Shown here: positions 24,916-33,370 of the stretch, in pieces | Layout: every line of letters begins with the position of its first letter | How positions within the stretch are numbered: position 1 is the stretch's first letter | The notes under the pieces: model-generated | What the model saw: only the letters and a program-made list of their open reading frames with translations | What the model was told of the DNA's origin: nothing | Database searches by the model: none | Origin: Planctomycetota bacterium | GTDB taxonomy: Bacteria > Planctomycetota > Phycisphaerae > UBA1845 > PWPN01 | Direction: 5' to 3' | Assembly (NCBI GenBank): GCA_029550525.1 | Contig: JAKPHF010000056.1 | Coordinates: forward strand, 186,001-250,000 | Length of the DNA stretch: 64,000 bases | Made by a program: the position numbers and the translations under genes

Positions 24916-27510
24916 TCATTCTTTGATCAACAGCGGTCCGTAGGCGTCGGGCCGGCGGTGGTGCTTGCCGTAGATGCCGCGGTTCCTGTGTTCGCGCAAC
25001 GCCTGCAGATCGAGGTCGGCGACGAGGATTTCCTCATCTTGCCCGCCAAGCTGCAGCACGTCACCGGTGGGTGCGATGATCATGCCGTGGCCGCGGAAGT
25101 CGGGGCCTCCCCAGTTGGCCATGGCGATGTACAGCTCGTTTTCATATGCCCGCACGCGAAGTTGATCGCGATGAATCGGAAAGATGCACGTGCAAGGGGT
25201 GGCCTGCGGCACGGCGATGATATCGGCCCCCAGTGCCATCAGACACCGGGCGGCTTCGGGCACCTCGCGATCGTAGCAGATCATGATACCCAGATTGAAC
25301 TCGATCCCGCGGATGCGGCAGGGCCAGACGTGGAACTTGTCGCCGTTGGTCCAGCCCATCTGCGACTCGTACTTGTTGATGTGGACCTTGCTATAGGTGC
25401 CTTCAATCTTGCCCTCGGGCGAGAGCAGCACGGCAGAGTTGTAGTAGCGATCGCCGCGACGTTCGTGCAATCCCCAGACGATGTAGACCTTCAGTTCCGC
25501 GGCCAAGCGGGCAAAGTGCTCGACGGACGGGCCGGGCACGCTCTCCGCCATGGCACGGCTCTGTTCGAGCGTGAGGCCCTTCGAACCCGGCGAGGCATAG
25601 CCGGTCAGCGTGCACTCGGGCAGCACGATCAGTTCGGCCCCCTTGGTGAGGACAGCCTCGCGCACGAGGCGATCGGCCCGCGCGATGTTGGCCTGGGGAT
25701 CGCCGGTGGCGGGCAGCATCTGAATGCACGCGGTACGGACGGCGTGCGGCGATTTGTTCGACGGCGACAACGCTTTGCCTCCCTCCTGCGGAGCCGACTC
25801 GCCGACGCGGCGAAGCCAGATCTTGTGCAGTCCCATGAGTTGCGTGCCCGCGATCGAGATCGGCCGGCACTCGAGCCAGGCCGGTCCGGCCGCCAACTCG
25901 AGCGTGCCGACGGTGACCGGCGGGCAATAGATGTCATTGCCGCCAGTGGATCGCACGGTTCCTTCGCAGCTCGAGTCACCCACCACAAAACGGAAGCGCG
26001 AGCCTTCCTCGCCAGGCGGGCAGGAGTACGAGATCGTGACTTCATACTTGCCGGCCTGCGTGACGTCGATTTTCCAACGGACGTAATCCTGCACCTGCGT
26101 CCAATCGGCGATGTAGTCACGGTGGTAACGTCGATGTCTGGGCTTGACTTTGCTGCCGACCGCTTCGCCCCAGACCACATCGATTTCGACGGGATTCTCA
26201 TCGTCGCGCCCCACCTCGATGGGCACCCGCTCGTAATCGCGGCCCGCGGTGACCTCGGCGAACCAGCGTTCAAACTCGGCCCGCAGTTCGCGGACCACAT
26301 CGGGATGCTCGGCCGCCAGGTCATGCTCCTCGCCGGGATCGGTTTGGAGATCGAACAGTTGGCCGTTGACCAGTTTGTACCGCGGCCCGTGGATCGCCCA
26401 TTCCTTGTTCGGGTCCGGACGAGTTCGGCTCCACTGGTGGTAGAGGTACTTGTGCGGACTGGGCCCCCCGCCGTTGCGGATGAGCGGCAGGATGCTACGG
26501 CCGTCGATCGGGCGATCATTCGGCACGTCCGCGCCGATCAGCTCGCACAACGTGGGCAGCAGGTCGATATGCTGAGCCATGGCCTCGACGCGGACGCCGC
26601 TGGGGAAGTGCCCAGGCCAGCGAACCAGGAGCGGCGAACGGATACCGCCCTCCCAGACGGTGCCCTTCTGGCCGCGTAGGCCCGCGTTGTAATAGCTGCT
26701 CACGCCGCCGTTGTCGCTGAGGAAGATAACGACGGTCTTCTCGGCAAGCCCGGTTTCATCCAGCGTGGCCAAGAGGCGCCCCACGTTGGCATCGACGCGC
26801 TCAACCATGCCGTATATACGAGCCTGCCGGAGCGGCAGCCCCTTGGCGAGATACTTGTTGATGTTTTCGTCGGGCACCAGATGCGGGCTGTGCACCGCAT
26901 TGTAGGGAACGTACATGAAGAACGGCCGGTCGCGGTTGGCCCGCACGAATTCGATGGCTGCATCGGTGAGAACGTCAGTCACGTAGCCAGCAGTGGTCGC
27001 CCGCTCGCGGTTGCGGAACAATTCATCGGAATCGTCGTAGCGGTTGATATACCCGTACTGCCAGAAGCCGAAGAACTCGTCAAAGCCGCGATTGTTGGGG
27101 TGATACCGCATGTACCGCCCGAGGTGCCACTTGCCGAACAGCCCCGTGCGGTAGCCGGCCTGCTGAAAGATCTGGCCCAGCGTGATTTCCCGTTCGTCCA
27201 GCGTGTCCCGGCCCATGTAGGTGTCGATGGCACCCGTGCGTTGGAAGTGCCGGCCGGTCATCAAGCTGGCCCGCGTGGGAGTGCACACGGGCGAGCAGTA
27301 GAACCGCGTGAAGAACACACCCGTGGTGGCCAGACGGTCGAGGTTGGGCGTCTCGATCACCGGGTTGCCGGTGACCCCCAGGTCCCACCAGCCCTGGTCG
27401 TCGGTCATGATGAGCACGACGTTGGGACGCTCGCGGGCGGCACGTGCGACGCTGGCGGGGCAGACGACCAAGACCGCCAGGATGCACGCGAAACGACAAT
27501 ACATCCTCAC
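24916..27510 (-). CDS. Exported sulfatase fused to a carbon-nitrogen hydrolase (nitrilase superfamily)
   Basis: An uninterrupted 864-residue frame with two enzyme domains. The start is the GTG at 27508-27510, seven bases after AGGAG; the ATG two codons later is also possible. MRMYCRFACILAVLVVCPAS with ARA is a signal peptide. Residues about 30-430 are a type I sulfatase: metal-binding MTDDQG (D37, D38), the formylglycine motif CTPTR with Cys76, GKWHLG, and SDNGG near 266. Residues about 455-570 form a beta-sandwich often found at the C-terminus of sulfatases. Residues about 590-864 are a nitrilase-superfamily domain with the triad Glu632 (LPECTLTGY), Lys708 (SKVHINKY) and Cys745 (ICYDREVP). 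It probably desulfates a glycan and hydrolyses a C-N bond; substrates are unknown. The epimerase gene is 27 bases upstream. Confidence 0.9.
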   Translation of the reverse strand: MRMYCRFACILAVLVVCPASVARAARERPNVVLIMTDDQGWWDLGVTGNPVIETPNLDRLATTGVFFTRFYCSPVCTPTRASLMTGRHFQRTGAIDTYMGRDTLDEREITLGQIFQQAGYRTGLFGKWHLGRYMRYHPNNRGFDEFFGFWQYGYINRYDDSDELFRNRERATTAGYVTDVLTDAAIEFVRANRDRPFFMYVPYNAVHSPHLVPDENINKYLAKGLPLRQARIYGMVERVDANVGRLLATLDETGLAEKTVVIFLSDNGGVSSYYNAGLRGQKGTVWEGGIRSPLLVRWPGHFPSGVRVEAMAQHIDLLPTLCELIGADVPNDRPIDGRSILPLIRNGGGPSPHKYLYHQWSRTRPDPNKEWAIHGPRYKLVNGQLFDLQTDPGEEHDLAAEHPDVVRELRAEFERWFAEVTAGRDYERVPIEVGRDDENPVEIDVVWGEAVGSKVKPRHRRYHRDYIADWTQVQDYVRWKIDVTQAGKYEVTISYSCPPGEEGSRFRFVVGDSSCEGTVRSTGGNDIYCPPVTVGTLELAAGPAWLECRPISIAGTQLMGLHKIWLRRVGESAPQEGGKALSPSNKSPHAVRTACIQMLPATGDPQANIARADRLVREAVLTKGAELIVLPECTLTGYASPGSKGLTLEQSRAMAESVPGPSVEHFARLAAELKVYIVWGLHERRGDRYYNSAVLLSPEGKIEGTYSKVHINKYESQMGWTNGDKFHVWPCRIRGIEFNLGIMICYDREVPEAARCLMALGADIIAVPQATPCTCIFPIHRDQLRVRAYENELYIAMANWGGPDFRGHGMIIAPTGDVLQLGGQDEEILVADLDLQALREHRNRGIYGKHHRRPDAYGPLLIKE

Positions 27511-27537
27511 CTTTGATCTCCTCTCGTTCACAACGTC

Positions 27538-28713
27538 TCACGATGCCGCGTTCAGGCGATCCAGGCACTCGATGCACAGGATGAGCGCGCGCGGCAGGTG
27601 GAACGGGTCCTTCACGGGCAACGCGACGGTCTGCGTGAAGGGCCGACCCTGCCGATCGAGCTTCTGATACCACTCGCCGTGTTCCGGCACGGGGAAGTGG
27701 GCGTAGCTCCACGCCCGGATCCGCTCGTGCCAATCGAGGCACCACGGCTGGCGGCTGTGCTCGTGAGCCAGGAGGGTGGCGTAAAGACACTCGGTGTGCG
27801 GCCACCAAAGCTTGGTGTCGGCGAACGGCCAGCCGACCTCGGGACGCCGCTGGGCATCGACGGCGTAGAACAGGCCGCCGAACTCGCGGTCCCAGCCAAT
27901 CTCCAGATGCCGCCGGATGACTTCGCACGCACGATCAAGCGTCTCGGTGTCGCCGCGGTCGCGGGCGATGTGCATCTGGAACCACATGGACTCAATGGCG
28001 TGACCGGGGATAACGGCCGTTCCGCGCGGGGGCGGAAACTCGCTGCCGTCCGCCTGAAGCCACTCGACCACGTAGCCGTGCGGCCGCAGGAACAGGTCCA
28101 TCACCCGCCGATGATGGCGGGTCGCCTCCCGCTCGATGTCGCGGTCGCCGGTCACGGCGGCGAGGTTGTGAAACACGTCAGAGAACAGCATGCTCAGACC
28201 GTGAGCCTGGGCGTCGCGGGCGGGCGGCTCGGGATACGGATACATGGGCGGCAGTTCGCGCCCGGCCAGCGCGGCTTGGACGGCGTGAAACGTGCGCATG
28301 GCCGTATCGAGCAGTGCGTCGTCATGCGTGGCCTTCCACAGTTCGACGAGACCCGAGATGACGAAGCCGTCGTTGAAGATGCTCTCATAGCCGCGTTTGA
28401 CCTGGCCGTCGGCGTCCATGAGCATCGGCCAGTGGCCGTTGTCGAGCGGCCCGTGCGCATTCACGAACGTGAAAATACGCCGAGCGGCGTCGAGCCACCC
28501 GGGCCGCCGCTCGATGGTGTTGTAGAGCTTGCTGAAGACGTACACGGCCCGCCACTGCGACCAGCCCCAGCGATCGCGGCTGACCACCACGCCGTCGTCG
28601 CCGATGCAGGAGTTGATCCCCCCTGCCGGGTCGAGTGCGTGGCGCTGCCACCAGGGAACGATGTCGTCGAGCAGTGTGCGGGCGTAAAGATCGCGAAGTC
28701 GTTTCAGCTCCAT
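27538..28713 (-). CDS. AGE-family sugar epimerase/isomerase (N-acylglucosamine 2-epimerase type)
   Basis: A 391-residue (alpha/alpha)6-barrel enzyme of the N-acylglucosamine 2-epimerase / mannose isomerase / cellobiose epimerase superfamily. It begins MELKRLRDLYARTLLDDIVP at 28713. Family landmarks are DRWGWSQWRAVYVFSKLYN, IFNDGFVISGLVELW, the histidine in VIPGHAIESMWF, KLWWPHTECLYA, and the C-terminal DPFHLPRAL. The His and Arg residues in these places form the active site of the superfamily. Whether it epimerises GlcNAc, glucose, mannose or a disaccharide cannot be read from the sequence. There is no signal peptide, so it acts in the cytoplasm. It lies just upstream of the sulfatase-nitrilase gene on the same strand. 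Confidence 0.92.
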   Translation of the reverse strand: MELKRLRDLYARTLLDDIVPWWQRHALDPAGGINSCIGDDGVVVSRDRWGWSQWRAVYVFSKLYNTIERRPGWLDAARRIFTFVNAHGPLDNGHWPMLMDADGQVKRGYESIFNDGFVISGLVELWKATHDDALLDTAMRTFHAVQAALAGRELPPMYPYPEPPARDAQAHGLSMLFSDVFHNLAAVTGDRDIEREATRHHRRVMDLFLRPHGYVVEWLQADGSEFPPPRGTAVIPGHAIESMWFQMHIARDRGDTETLDRACEVIRRHLEIGWDREFGGLFYAVDAQRRPEVGWPFADTKLWWPHTECLYATLLAHEHSRQPWCLDWHERIRAWSYAHFPVPEHGEWYQKLDRQGRPFTQTVALPVKDPFHLPRALILCIECLDRLNAAS

Positions 28714-28765
28714 GACGAATAGTCCAAGATGTCTGCTGGTCGTTCTCGTCCTTTATCGAACAGAA

Positions 28766-28787
28766 CCGCGGGGCTGGAACCCCGCGG
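28766..28787. repeat. GC hairpin between the DegT and AGE genes
   Basis: CCGCGGGG (28766-28773), loop CTGGAA, CCCCGCGG (28780-28787): a perfect 8-bp stem in the 135-base gap downstream of the aminotransferase gene. There is no T-run, so it may be a repeat or an mRNA-stabilising hairpin, not a terminator. Confidence 0.55.
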
Positions 28788-28848
28788 CTCGTTTCGCACA
28801 TTCACACCTTAATACTTTCGCACGGTCTGACAACTTCGCGCCAGTGCG

Positions 28849-30147
28849 CTATGACGTGCGGGGAATCTGAGCGCGGCACTCGTAGACCTTGGCGAACGCG
28901 TCGGCGAGCTTGCCGATGCCGGCGGCATCGGTCAGGAACACGTCGTGAAGCATGAACGTGGCCTCGCTGTTGCAGGCGCGCTCGGTGTAGGGGCAGCGCT
29001 CGGCGTACTGGCGGAAGTCGGGAAACTTGTCCACGCCGAAGGCGAACGCGCGATGGCCCATGGTCTGCTGGATGTTGAGGAACAGCGGGTTCATGTAGTT
29101 GGCCCAGCCGTAGCCGATGCTGATGGGCACGCCCTCGGCCTGGAGTGCTTTGACGAAGTCGTTGCGATGCACACCGTCCCAGCCCTCGCCGGTGAAGCGC
29201 GTGACGATGACCGACAAGCAGCGTTGCGTGCCTTCGGGATGGAGCGTGCGGAGCTTCAGGCCGGGGATGCCGCGGATCTTGGCCGCGAACGCCTCGTAGT
29301 TCTGGCGGCGCAACTCGCATTGGGCGGGCAGACGGCGAAGCTGGCCACGAAGGATGGCCCCCTGCCACTCGGTCATGCGGCAGTTCGTGCCGCTGGCGTG
29401 GTGCTCATACCAGACGCCCGTCTTGATGCGGCCGCAGTTGCGGTAGCCCCAAAGCTTCTCGGCGAGGGCGTCGTTCTGCGTGGTCGCTACCCCGCCTTCG
29501 CCCGAGCTCATGACCTTGGAAGCCTGGAAACTGAACGTGCCCACGTCGCCGATGCTGCCGGCGGCCTGGTTACCGCGGATGATGGCACCGGCGGCCTGGC
29601 AGGCGTCTTCGATCACCACCAGGTTGTGCTTGCGGGCGATGGCCATGATAGCGTCCATGTCGCAGAGCTCGCCGCCGAAGTGCACAACGAGGATGGCACG
29701 GGTCTTGGGCGTGATGGCCTCCTCGATGCGGGCGGGGTCGATGTTGTACGTCTCGGGGTGAATGTCCACATAGACGGGCAACGCACAGACGCTGAGGATG
29801 GCCGACGACGTGGCGATGAACGTGTAGCCGGTGGTGATGACCTCGTCGCCCGGGCCGATGTCGCAGGCTCGCAGCGCGATCTCGAGCGCATCGGTGCCGC
29901 TGGTTACGCCGAAAGCGTGCTTGACGTAATGGGCGGCCGCGAACTCGCGTTCAAAGCGTTCGACCTGCCCCATGTCATCCGTAACCCTGCCGTCGGGCCG
30001 GGGCCCCCCGCCGTAGGCGTACAGCCACCACTTGCCACTATGCAGCACGTCGAGCAGCGCCTTTTCGTCCTGCTCGTCGAAAACCGGCCACTTGGCCAAG
30101 GGTCCGTCGATGGTCTTGGAACCGCCGTTGAGAGCAAGCTTCTGCAT
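28849..30147 (-). CDS. DegT/DnrJ/EryC1/StrS-family aminotransferase
   Basis: A 432-residue PLP enzyme of the sugar aminotransferase fold. The ATG at 30145-30147 follows GGAGGA by seven bases, which favours MQKLALNGGS over a start ten codons earlier. PLP-fold motifs are FGVTSGTDALEIALRA, GDEVITTGYTFIATSSAI, VVIEDACQAAGAIIRG and FSFQASKVMSSGEGG, where the lysine should form the Schiff base. FxxxK with S-G-E-G-G matches the family. Members aminate keto-sugars or make 3-amino-5-hydroxybenzoate; planctomycete versions often sit in sugar-catabolic clusters, and the substrate here is open. It is probably the first gene of the minus-strand run DegT, AGE epimerase, sulfatase-nitrilase. Confidence 0.92.
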   Translation of the reverse strand: MQKLALNGGSKTIDGPLAKWPVFDEQDEKALLDVLHSGKWWLYAYGGGPRPDGRVTDDMGQVERFEREFAAAHYVKHAFGVTSGTDALEIALRACDIGPGDEVITTGYTFIATSSAILSVCALPVYVDIHPETYNIDPARIEEAITPKTRAILVVHFGGELCDMDAIMAIARKHNLVVIEDACQAAGAIIRGNQAAGSIGDVGTFSFQASKVMSSGEGGVATTQNDALAEKLWGYRNCGRIKTGVWYEHHASGTNCRMTEWQGAILRGQLRRLPAQCELRRQNYEAFAAKIRGIPGLKLRTLHPEGTQRCLSVIVTRFTGEGWDGVHRNDFVKALQAEGVPISIGYGWANYMNPLFLNIQQTMGHRAFAFGVDKFPDFRQYAERCPYTERACNSEATFMLHDVFLTDAAGIGKLADAFAKVYECRAQIPRTS

Positions 30148-30268
30148 GTGTGGGTCCTCCCGGATTTGAGCCCGCATGCTACCACACGGACGGTAGTGAT
30201 GCCATAGGAACTGTGAGCGATGAGCCGGACCGGGCTGTGGGGCATGTCCCGAGAATAGTTGAAAAAGA

Positions 30269-30339
30269 GCGGTTCTCCTATGGAGTTTGCCACGGTGGTA
30301 AACTCCGCTTCGACAGTAAATTAAGCAAGGAGAACCGCA
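30269..30339 (+). promoter_or_regulatory. Nested palindrome upstream of the small transposase-like gene
   Basis: GCGGTTCTCCT (30269-30279) is inverted as AGGAGAACCGC (30329-30339), the latter containing the ribosome-binding site. Directly inside the left arm is a near-perfect 25-bp palindrome built as GGAGTTT-gCCACGGTGGt-AAACTCC. The pairing would hide the AGGAG ribosome-binding site in a stem. Confidence 0.55.
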
Positions 30340-30513
30340 ATGAGAGCAACGTACCGAAGAAAGGTGGCCAAGTCCAGCATCGGCGCTGAGCCTGAGATCA
30401 TCGGCCGGGAGGACGCGTTGCGCGGACGGGTGGCGGTGGAACTGCCAGTGTCACTGGCGGAGGTGGTTCAGCGAGTCAGCGAGGAGATCGGGATTTGTTT
30501 CACACGTCAATGA
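30340..30513 (+). pseudogene. Probable N-terminal remnant of a mutator-type transposase
   Basis: A 57-codon frame starts at ATG 30340 after a good AGGAG. It reads MRATYRRKVAKSSIG, then EPEIIGREDALRGRVAVELP and SLAEVVQRVSEEIG, and stops at 30511-30513. The basic start followed by ELPVSLAEVV...SEEIG is reminiscent of the first residues of IS256-type transposases, which I take as a weak resemblance. There is no catalytic region downstream in any frame. It could instead be a complete small regulatory protein. Confidence 0.4.
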
Positions 30514-30937
30514 GACATTTCGGGGGTGTCCGTTAGGCTACGGTCGGCTCCCTCCAGGGCAGCAGGCGGGAACGATAGATCGTGGCGCCGATTTTCATAA
30601 TGCACGGACAGTCGGAGGCAGTGAACGCCATCCTGGGCGTCACCAGCCGCTATTGTCCGCGCCAACCACAGCCCGAGTCAATGGGCGAGGCGAAACAACC
30701 GCCTCGCGAGGCTGCGGGAGTTGTCCGGGGCAAATCAGCGCCCCGGCGGCGGACCGGCCTGCCGAATACGCCGGTCCGCCGATGGATGCGTGGCCACCGG
30801 ATCGCTGGAAGTAAGCCCAGTCGACCGCCACGGCCACCTCGCCTCCGCCTAGCCGCCGAACCACGCCTGGCCTGACTCCCAATCAACCATGCGGCTCATT
30901 CAGTGGACGCGATAGTCTGAAGGTCAGGCTGCGTCGC
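30514..30937. other. Intergenic stretch with three consecutive hairpins
   Basis: No gene is supported; the short open frames here are created by the repeats. Three hairpins follow each other: GCGAGGCG/CGCCTCGC at 30685-30707, CCGGGGC/GCCCCGG at 30725-30746, and GGCGGACCGGC/GCCGGTCCGCC at 30748-30780. Confidence 0.55.
30685..30780. repeat. Triple hairpin array
   Basis: Perfect stems of 8, 7 and 11 base pairs, with loops of 7, 8 and 11 bases, separated by only 17 and 1 bases. The three loops are unrelated in sequence. Confidence 0.6.
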
Positions 30938-33370
30938 TCACGGCCCGAAGTGGAGAATGACTCCACCCTCACCAACGGCAAAGACGTCCTCGTCACTGCT
31001 GCCCCATACGCCATAGAACTTGACGCTAATGGGTAGGTTCATGGGCTGCCAAGTCGAGCCATCGAAATGGACGATCTTGTTGGTACCCACGGCGAAGGCA
31101 CTGTTGGGGCCGCTGCTCCATACGGCATTGAGTCCGCTGGGGCCATCCATTCTCGTCCATCTCGTGCCATTGTAATGGGCGATGCCATCACCCACTACAT
31201 AGACGTCAGTTGGCCCGCTGCCGCCAATTCCTCGGCATTGCATGCCGGGGTTGTATACCGACGTCCAGCTATCGCCATCGAAATGCTCAATGGCATTGCT
31301 TCCGCTCGCACCGTAAACATCATTGTAACTTGTGCCCCAGATGGCATGAAAGGGAGAGAAGCTTGTACGAATAGTCGTCCACGAGTAGCCGTTATAGTAT
31401 TCCGTCAAGTGGTTCGCGTAGGGAGGCAGAGCTTCGTTGTGCATTGTGTAAAGCACACTGTAGCTGCCGAACCCCCACACATCCATCTTCGATACTGCAC
31501 CCCATGTGAGGCCCATGTCTGACCACGTCGTGCCGTCATAGTGGAGCATCTTCACCGGCCCATAAGCAGTCGTCGTAGCAGATTTCGGCTGGTACCCCCC
31601 GACGTATACGTCCGAAGGGCCGCTGCCCCAGACGCTTTGAAGCACAAACTTGTTGAAAGACGGAATACTGGCGCTCTGGGTAGTCCAAGCAAAGCCGTTG
31701 AATCGTAGAATTGTCCCATTGGAGCCCACGGCAATGACATGATTGGGGGCGCTGCCCCAGACATCCCAGAGTGTGTCGCTCCTGGGCGTGCTCATCCTCG
31801 ACCAACGCAGGTGCTCCGTAAACACCGCCCGCACCGTCTTATTTCGATCCATCTCAATTCTCGCGGGGTTGGCTGTGCCGGAGTAATCGCCTTCCCAATA
31901 AGCGAATCTCCATGCGAATTGGGGCGTCGCGGTCACAGTCACGACGCTGCCTTGCTCGAAAGTTCCTCCAGGCACATCCACCTGCCCCTGGCCCACCGTT
32001 TGCACGGTAAGCTGATATTTCGTCTGAACGAAAACGGCCCGAATGCTCTTGTTGCCATCCATGACCACCGACACGGGATTCGCGGTCCCGCCGACGTCGC
32101 CTTCCCAGCGTTGGAACTGCCAGCCGGCAGCCGGCGTGGCCAACACCTGCACCGTTGAGCCAGACTCGTATTCGCCTTGCTCCGGGAAAACGCCACCTGC
32201 GCCTGTCTTGTCAACGGTTAAGCCAAAGCGTGTGGTCAATGATCCAACAGTGACGGTCGCGACGGCATTGGCCTCTCCGCCGGCGGAGTCGTGCACCACC
32301 ACCGTGTAAGCGGTCGTCGCCGAAGGAGTGGCCGTCGGGCTTGGGCTAGTGCTATCGCTGAGGCTGGCCGAAGGTGTCCACTGGTAGCTGTAGGGAGGCT
32401 GTCCGCCGGTCACCCCCACCGAAAGAGTACTGGACTTGCCCGCGTTGATCGTGGGCGGCGTGGCCGAGGCAGAGATGGCCAACGGGGAATTTTCGATTAT
32501 GTCCTGGGCAAAGTAGGCCTCACCAACCACACGGGGCCAAAGGTCGTAGGTGATGTAGAAGTACCCACCATCTCCCCACGACGCCCCCCACGAATTGAGC
32601 ACTTTCACTCGACGGGCCGAGTCGTTATAGCCGCAAGCAAGGACCGCATGGCCGCCCCTGTAAGCTCCTTCTATGCGATCGTAAACTGCATTGCTGCCGG
32701 CGGTGGCAAGCGGTCCGAAGCTCTCGTAAATGTCTACCCCGATCGGAAGGGGCCGCCCGGCAGCCAAGTGAGATTTGATTTCGTTTAAATCCATCTGGTT
32801 GACCTTGCGCCAGTAAGCGATCCTGAAAGGCTCTGCCGCAGAACGCTGAGCTGGCGTAGGCTGGAGCGTGCAGTCTTTGTCTGTATAAGGCATGACGCTC
32901 AACGGCGGTATTCCCACCTCCGAAAGGAGATTGAGAGCATCTATCATGAATGAGCCGTTTTCACAATCCGGATCCGGGGTCAGGTGAATCTGGTTATACA
33001 CAAAAGCAGGACTGAACTGGTGATCCGCGACACTACTGTTCCAATTCCGCTCGATGCGCTCCTGGTAACCCTTCAGCCCGTAGCCAATTGCCCAACCCAC
33101 ACACGAGCCCTGGTTACCCTGGTCCCCTGGGGGCGGCATGTTCGGAGACAGGTCCACCGAAGTAGGAAGCGTGCCGCGCCGAGGCACTGCGGCTAGTGGG
33201 ATGGAGTTATATTCCTCTTCCGGTAACCACTTCAGGCCCAACGGCCGGCTTATTGTGGGCGTCGGGGTGTCCTGTCCAGGCTCAGGAAAGCAACCCTGGC
33301 CTGAGCAGAGGAAAACCATTACCAAGCAAGCTGATACACAGCCAATCCACGTTTTGACCGACATGCTCAT
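30938..33370 (-). CDS. Exported papain-like (C1A) protease with Ig-like, InlB-type and propeller-like repeats
   Basis: An 810-residue multidomain secreted protein. The ATG at 33368-33370 follows GGAG by four to five bases. The N-terminus VKTWIGCVSACLVMVFLCSG is a signal peptide with a cysteine (GQGC) that may be lipidated. Residues about 70-300 are a C1A peptidase: oxyanion Gln87 and nucleophile Cys90 in GNQGSCVGWA, His241 in GGHAVLACGYN, Asn259 in LNSWGASWGDGGYF. Next comes an Ig-like domain (SYQWTPSASLSDS), then two bacterial repeat domains of InlB/PF18998 type (GWQFQRWEGDVGGTANP; AWRFAYWEGDYSGTANP). The last about 280 residues hold six or so VWGSGPSDVYVGG-type blades suggesting a beta-propeller. 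It is probably surface-bound and adhesive as well as proteolytic. Confidence 0.9.
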   Translation of the reverse strand: MSMSVKTWIGCVSACLVMVFLCSGQGCFPEPGQDTPTPTISRPLGLKWLPEEEYNSIPLAAVPRRGTLPTSVDLSPNMPPPGDQGNQGSCVGWAIGYGLKGYQERIERNWNSSVADHQFSPAFVYNQIHLTPDPDCENGSFMIDALNLLSEVGIPPLSVMPYTDKDCTLQPTPAQRSAAEPFRIAYWRKVNQMDLNEIKSHLAAGRPLPIGVDIYESFGPLATAGSNAVYDRIEGAYRGGHAVLACGYNDSARRVKVLNSWGASWGDGGYFYITYDLWPRVVGEAYFAQDIIENSPLAISASATPPTINAGKSSTLSVGVTGGQPPYSYQWTPSASLSDSTSPSPTATPSATTAYTVVVHDSAGGEANAVATVTVGSLTTRFGLTVDKTGAGGVFPEQGEYESGSTVQVLATPAAGWQFQRWEGDVGGTANPVSVVMDGNKSIRAVFVQTKYQLTVQTVGQGQVDVPGGTFEQGSVVTVTATPQFAWRFAYWEGDYSGTANPARIEMDRNKTVRAVFTEHLRWSRMSTPRSDTLWDVWGSAPNHVIAVGSNGTILRFNGFAWTTQSASIPSFNKFVLQSVWGSGPSDVYVGGYQPKSATTTAYGPVKMLHYDGTTWSDMGLTWGAVSKMDVWGFGSYSVLYTMHNEALPPYANHLTEYYNGYSWTTIRTSFSPFHAIWGTSYNDVYGASGSNAIEHFDGDSWTSVYNPGMQCRGIGGSGPTDVYVVGDGIAHYNGTRWTRMDGPSGLNAVWSSGPNSAFAVGTNKIVHFDGSTWQPMNLPISVKFYGVWGSSDEDVFAVGEGGVILHFGP

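Noticed and set aside
24958..26679. A 573-codon plus-strand frame
   Set aside because: Antisense to the sulfatase-nitrilase gene; no recognisable motif.
30685..30780. CRISPR-like array of hairpins
   Set aside because: The three stems are unrelated in sequence and there are no regular spacers.
30582..30875. A 97-codon plus-strand frame
   Set aside because: It reads through the triple hairpin array, and its Arg/Pro-rich sequence is produced by those repeats.
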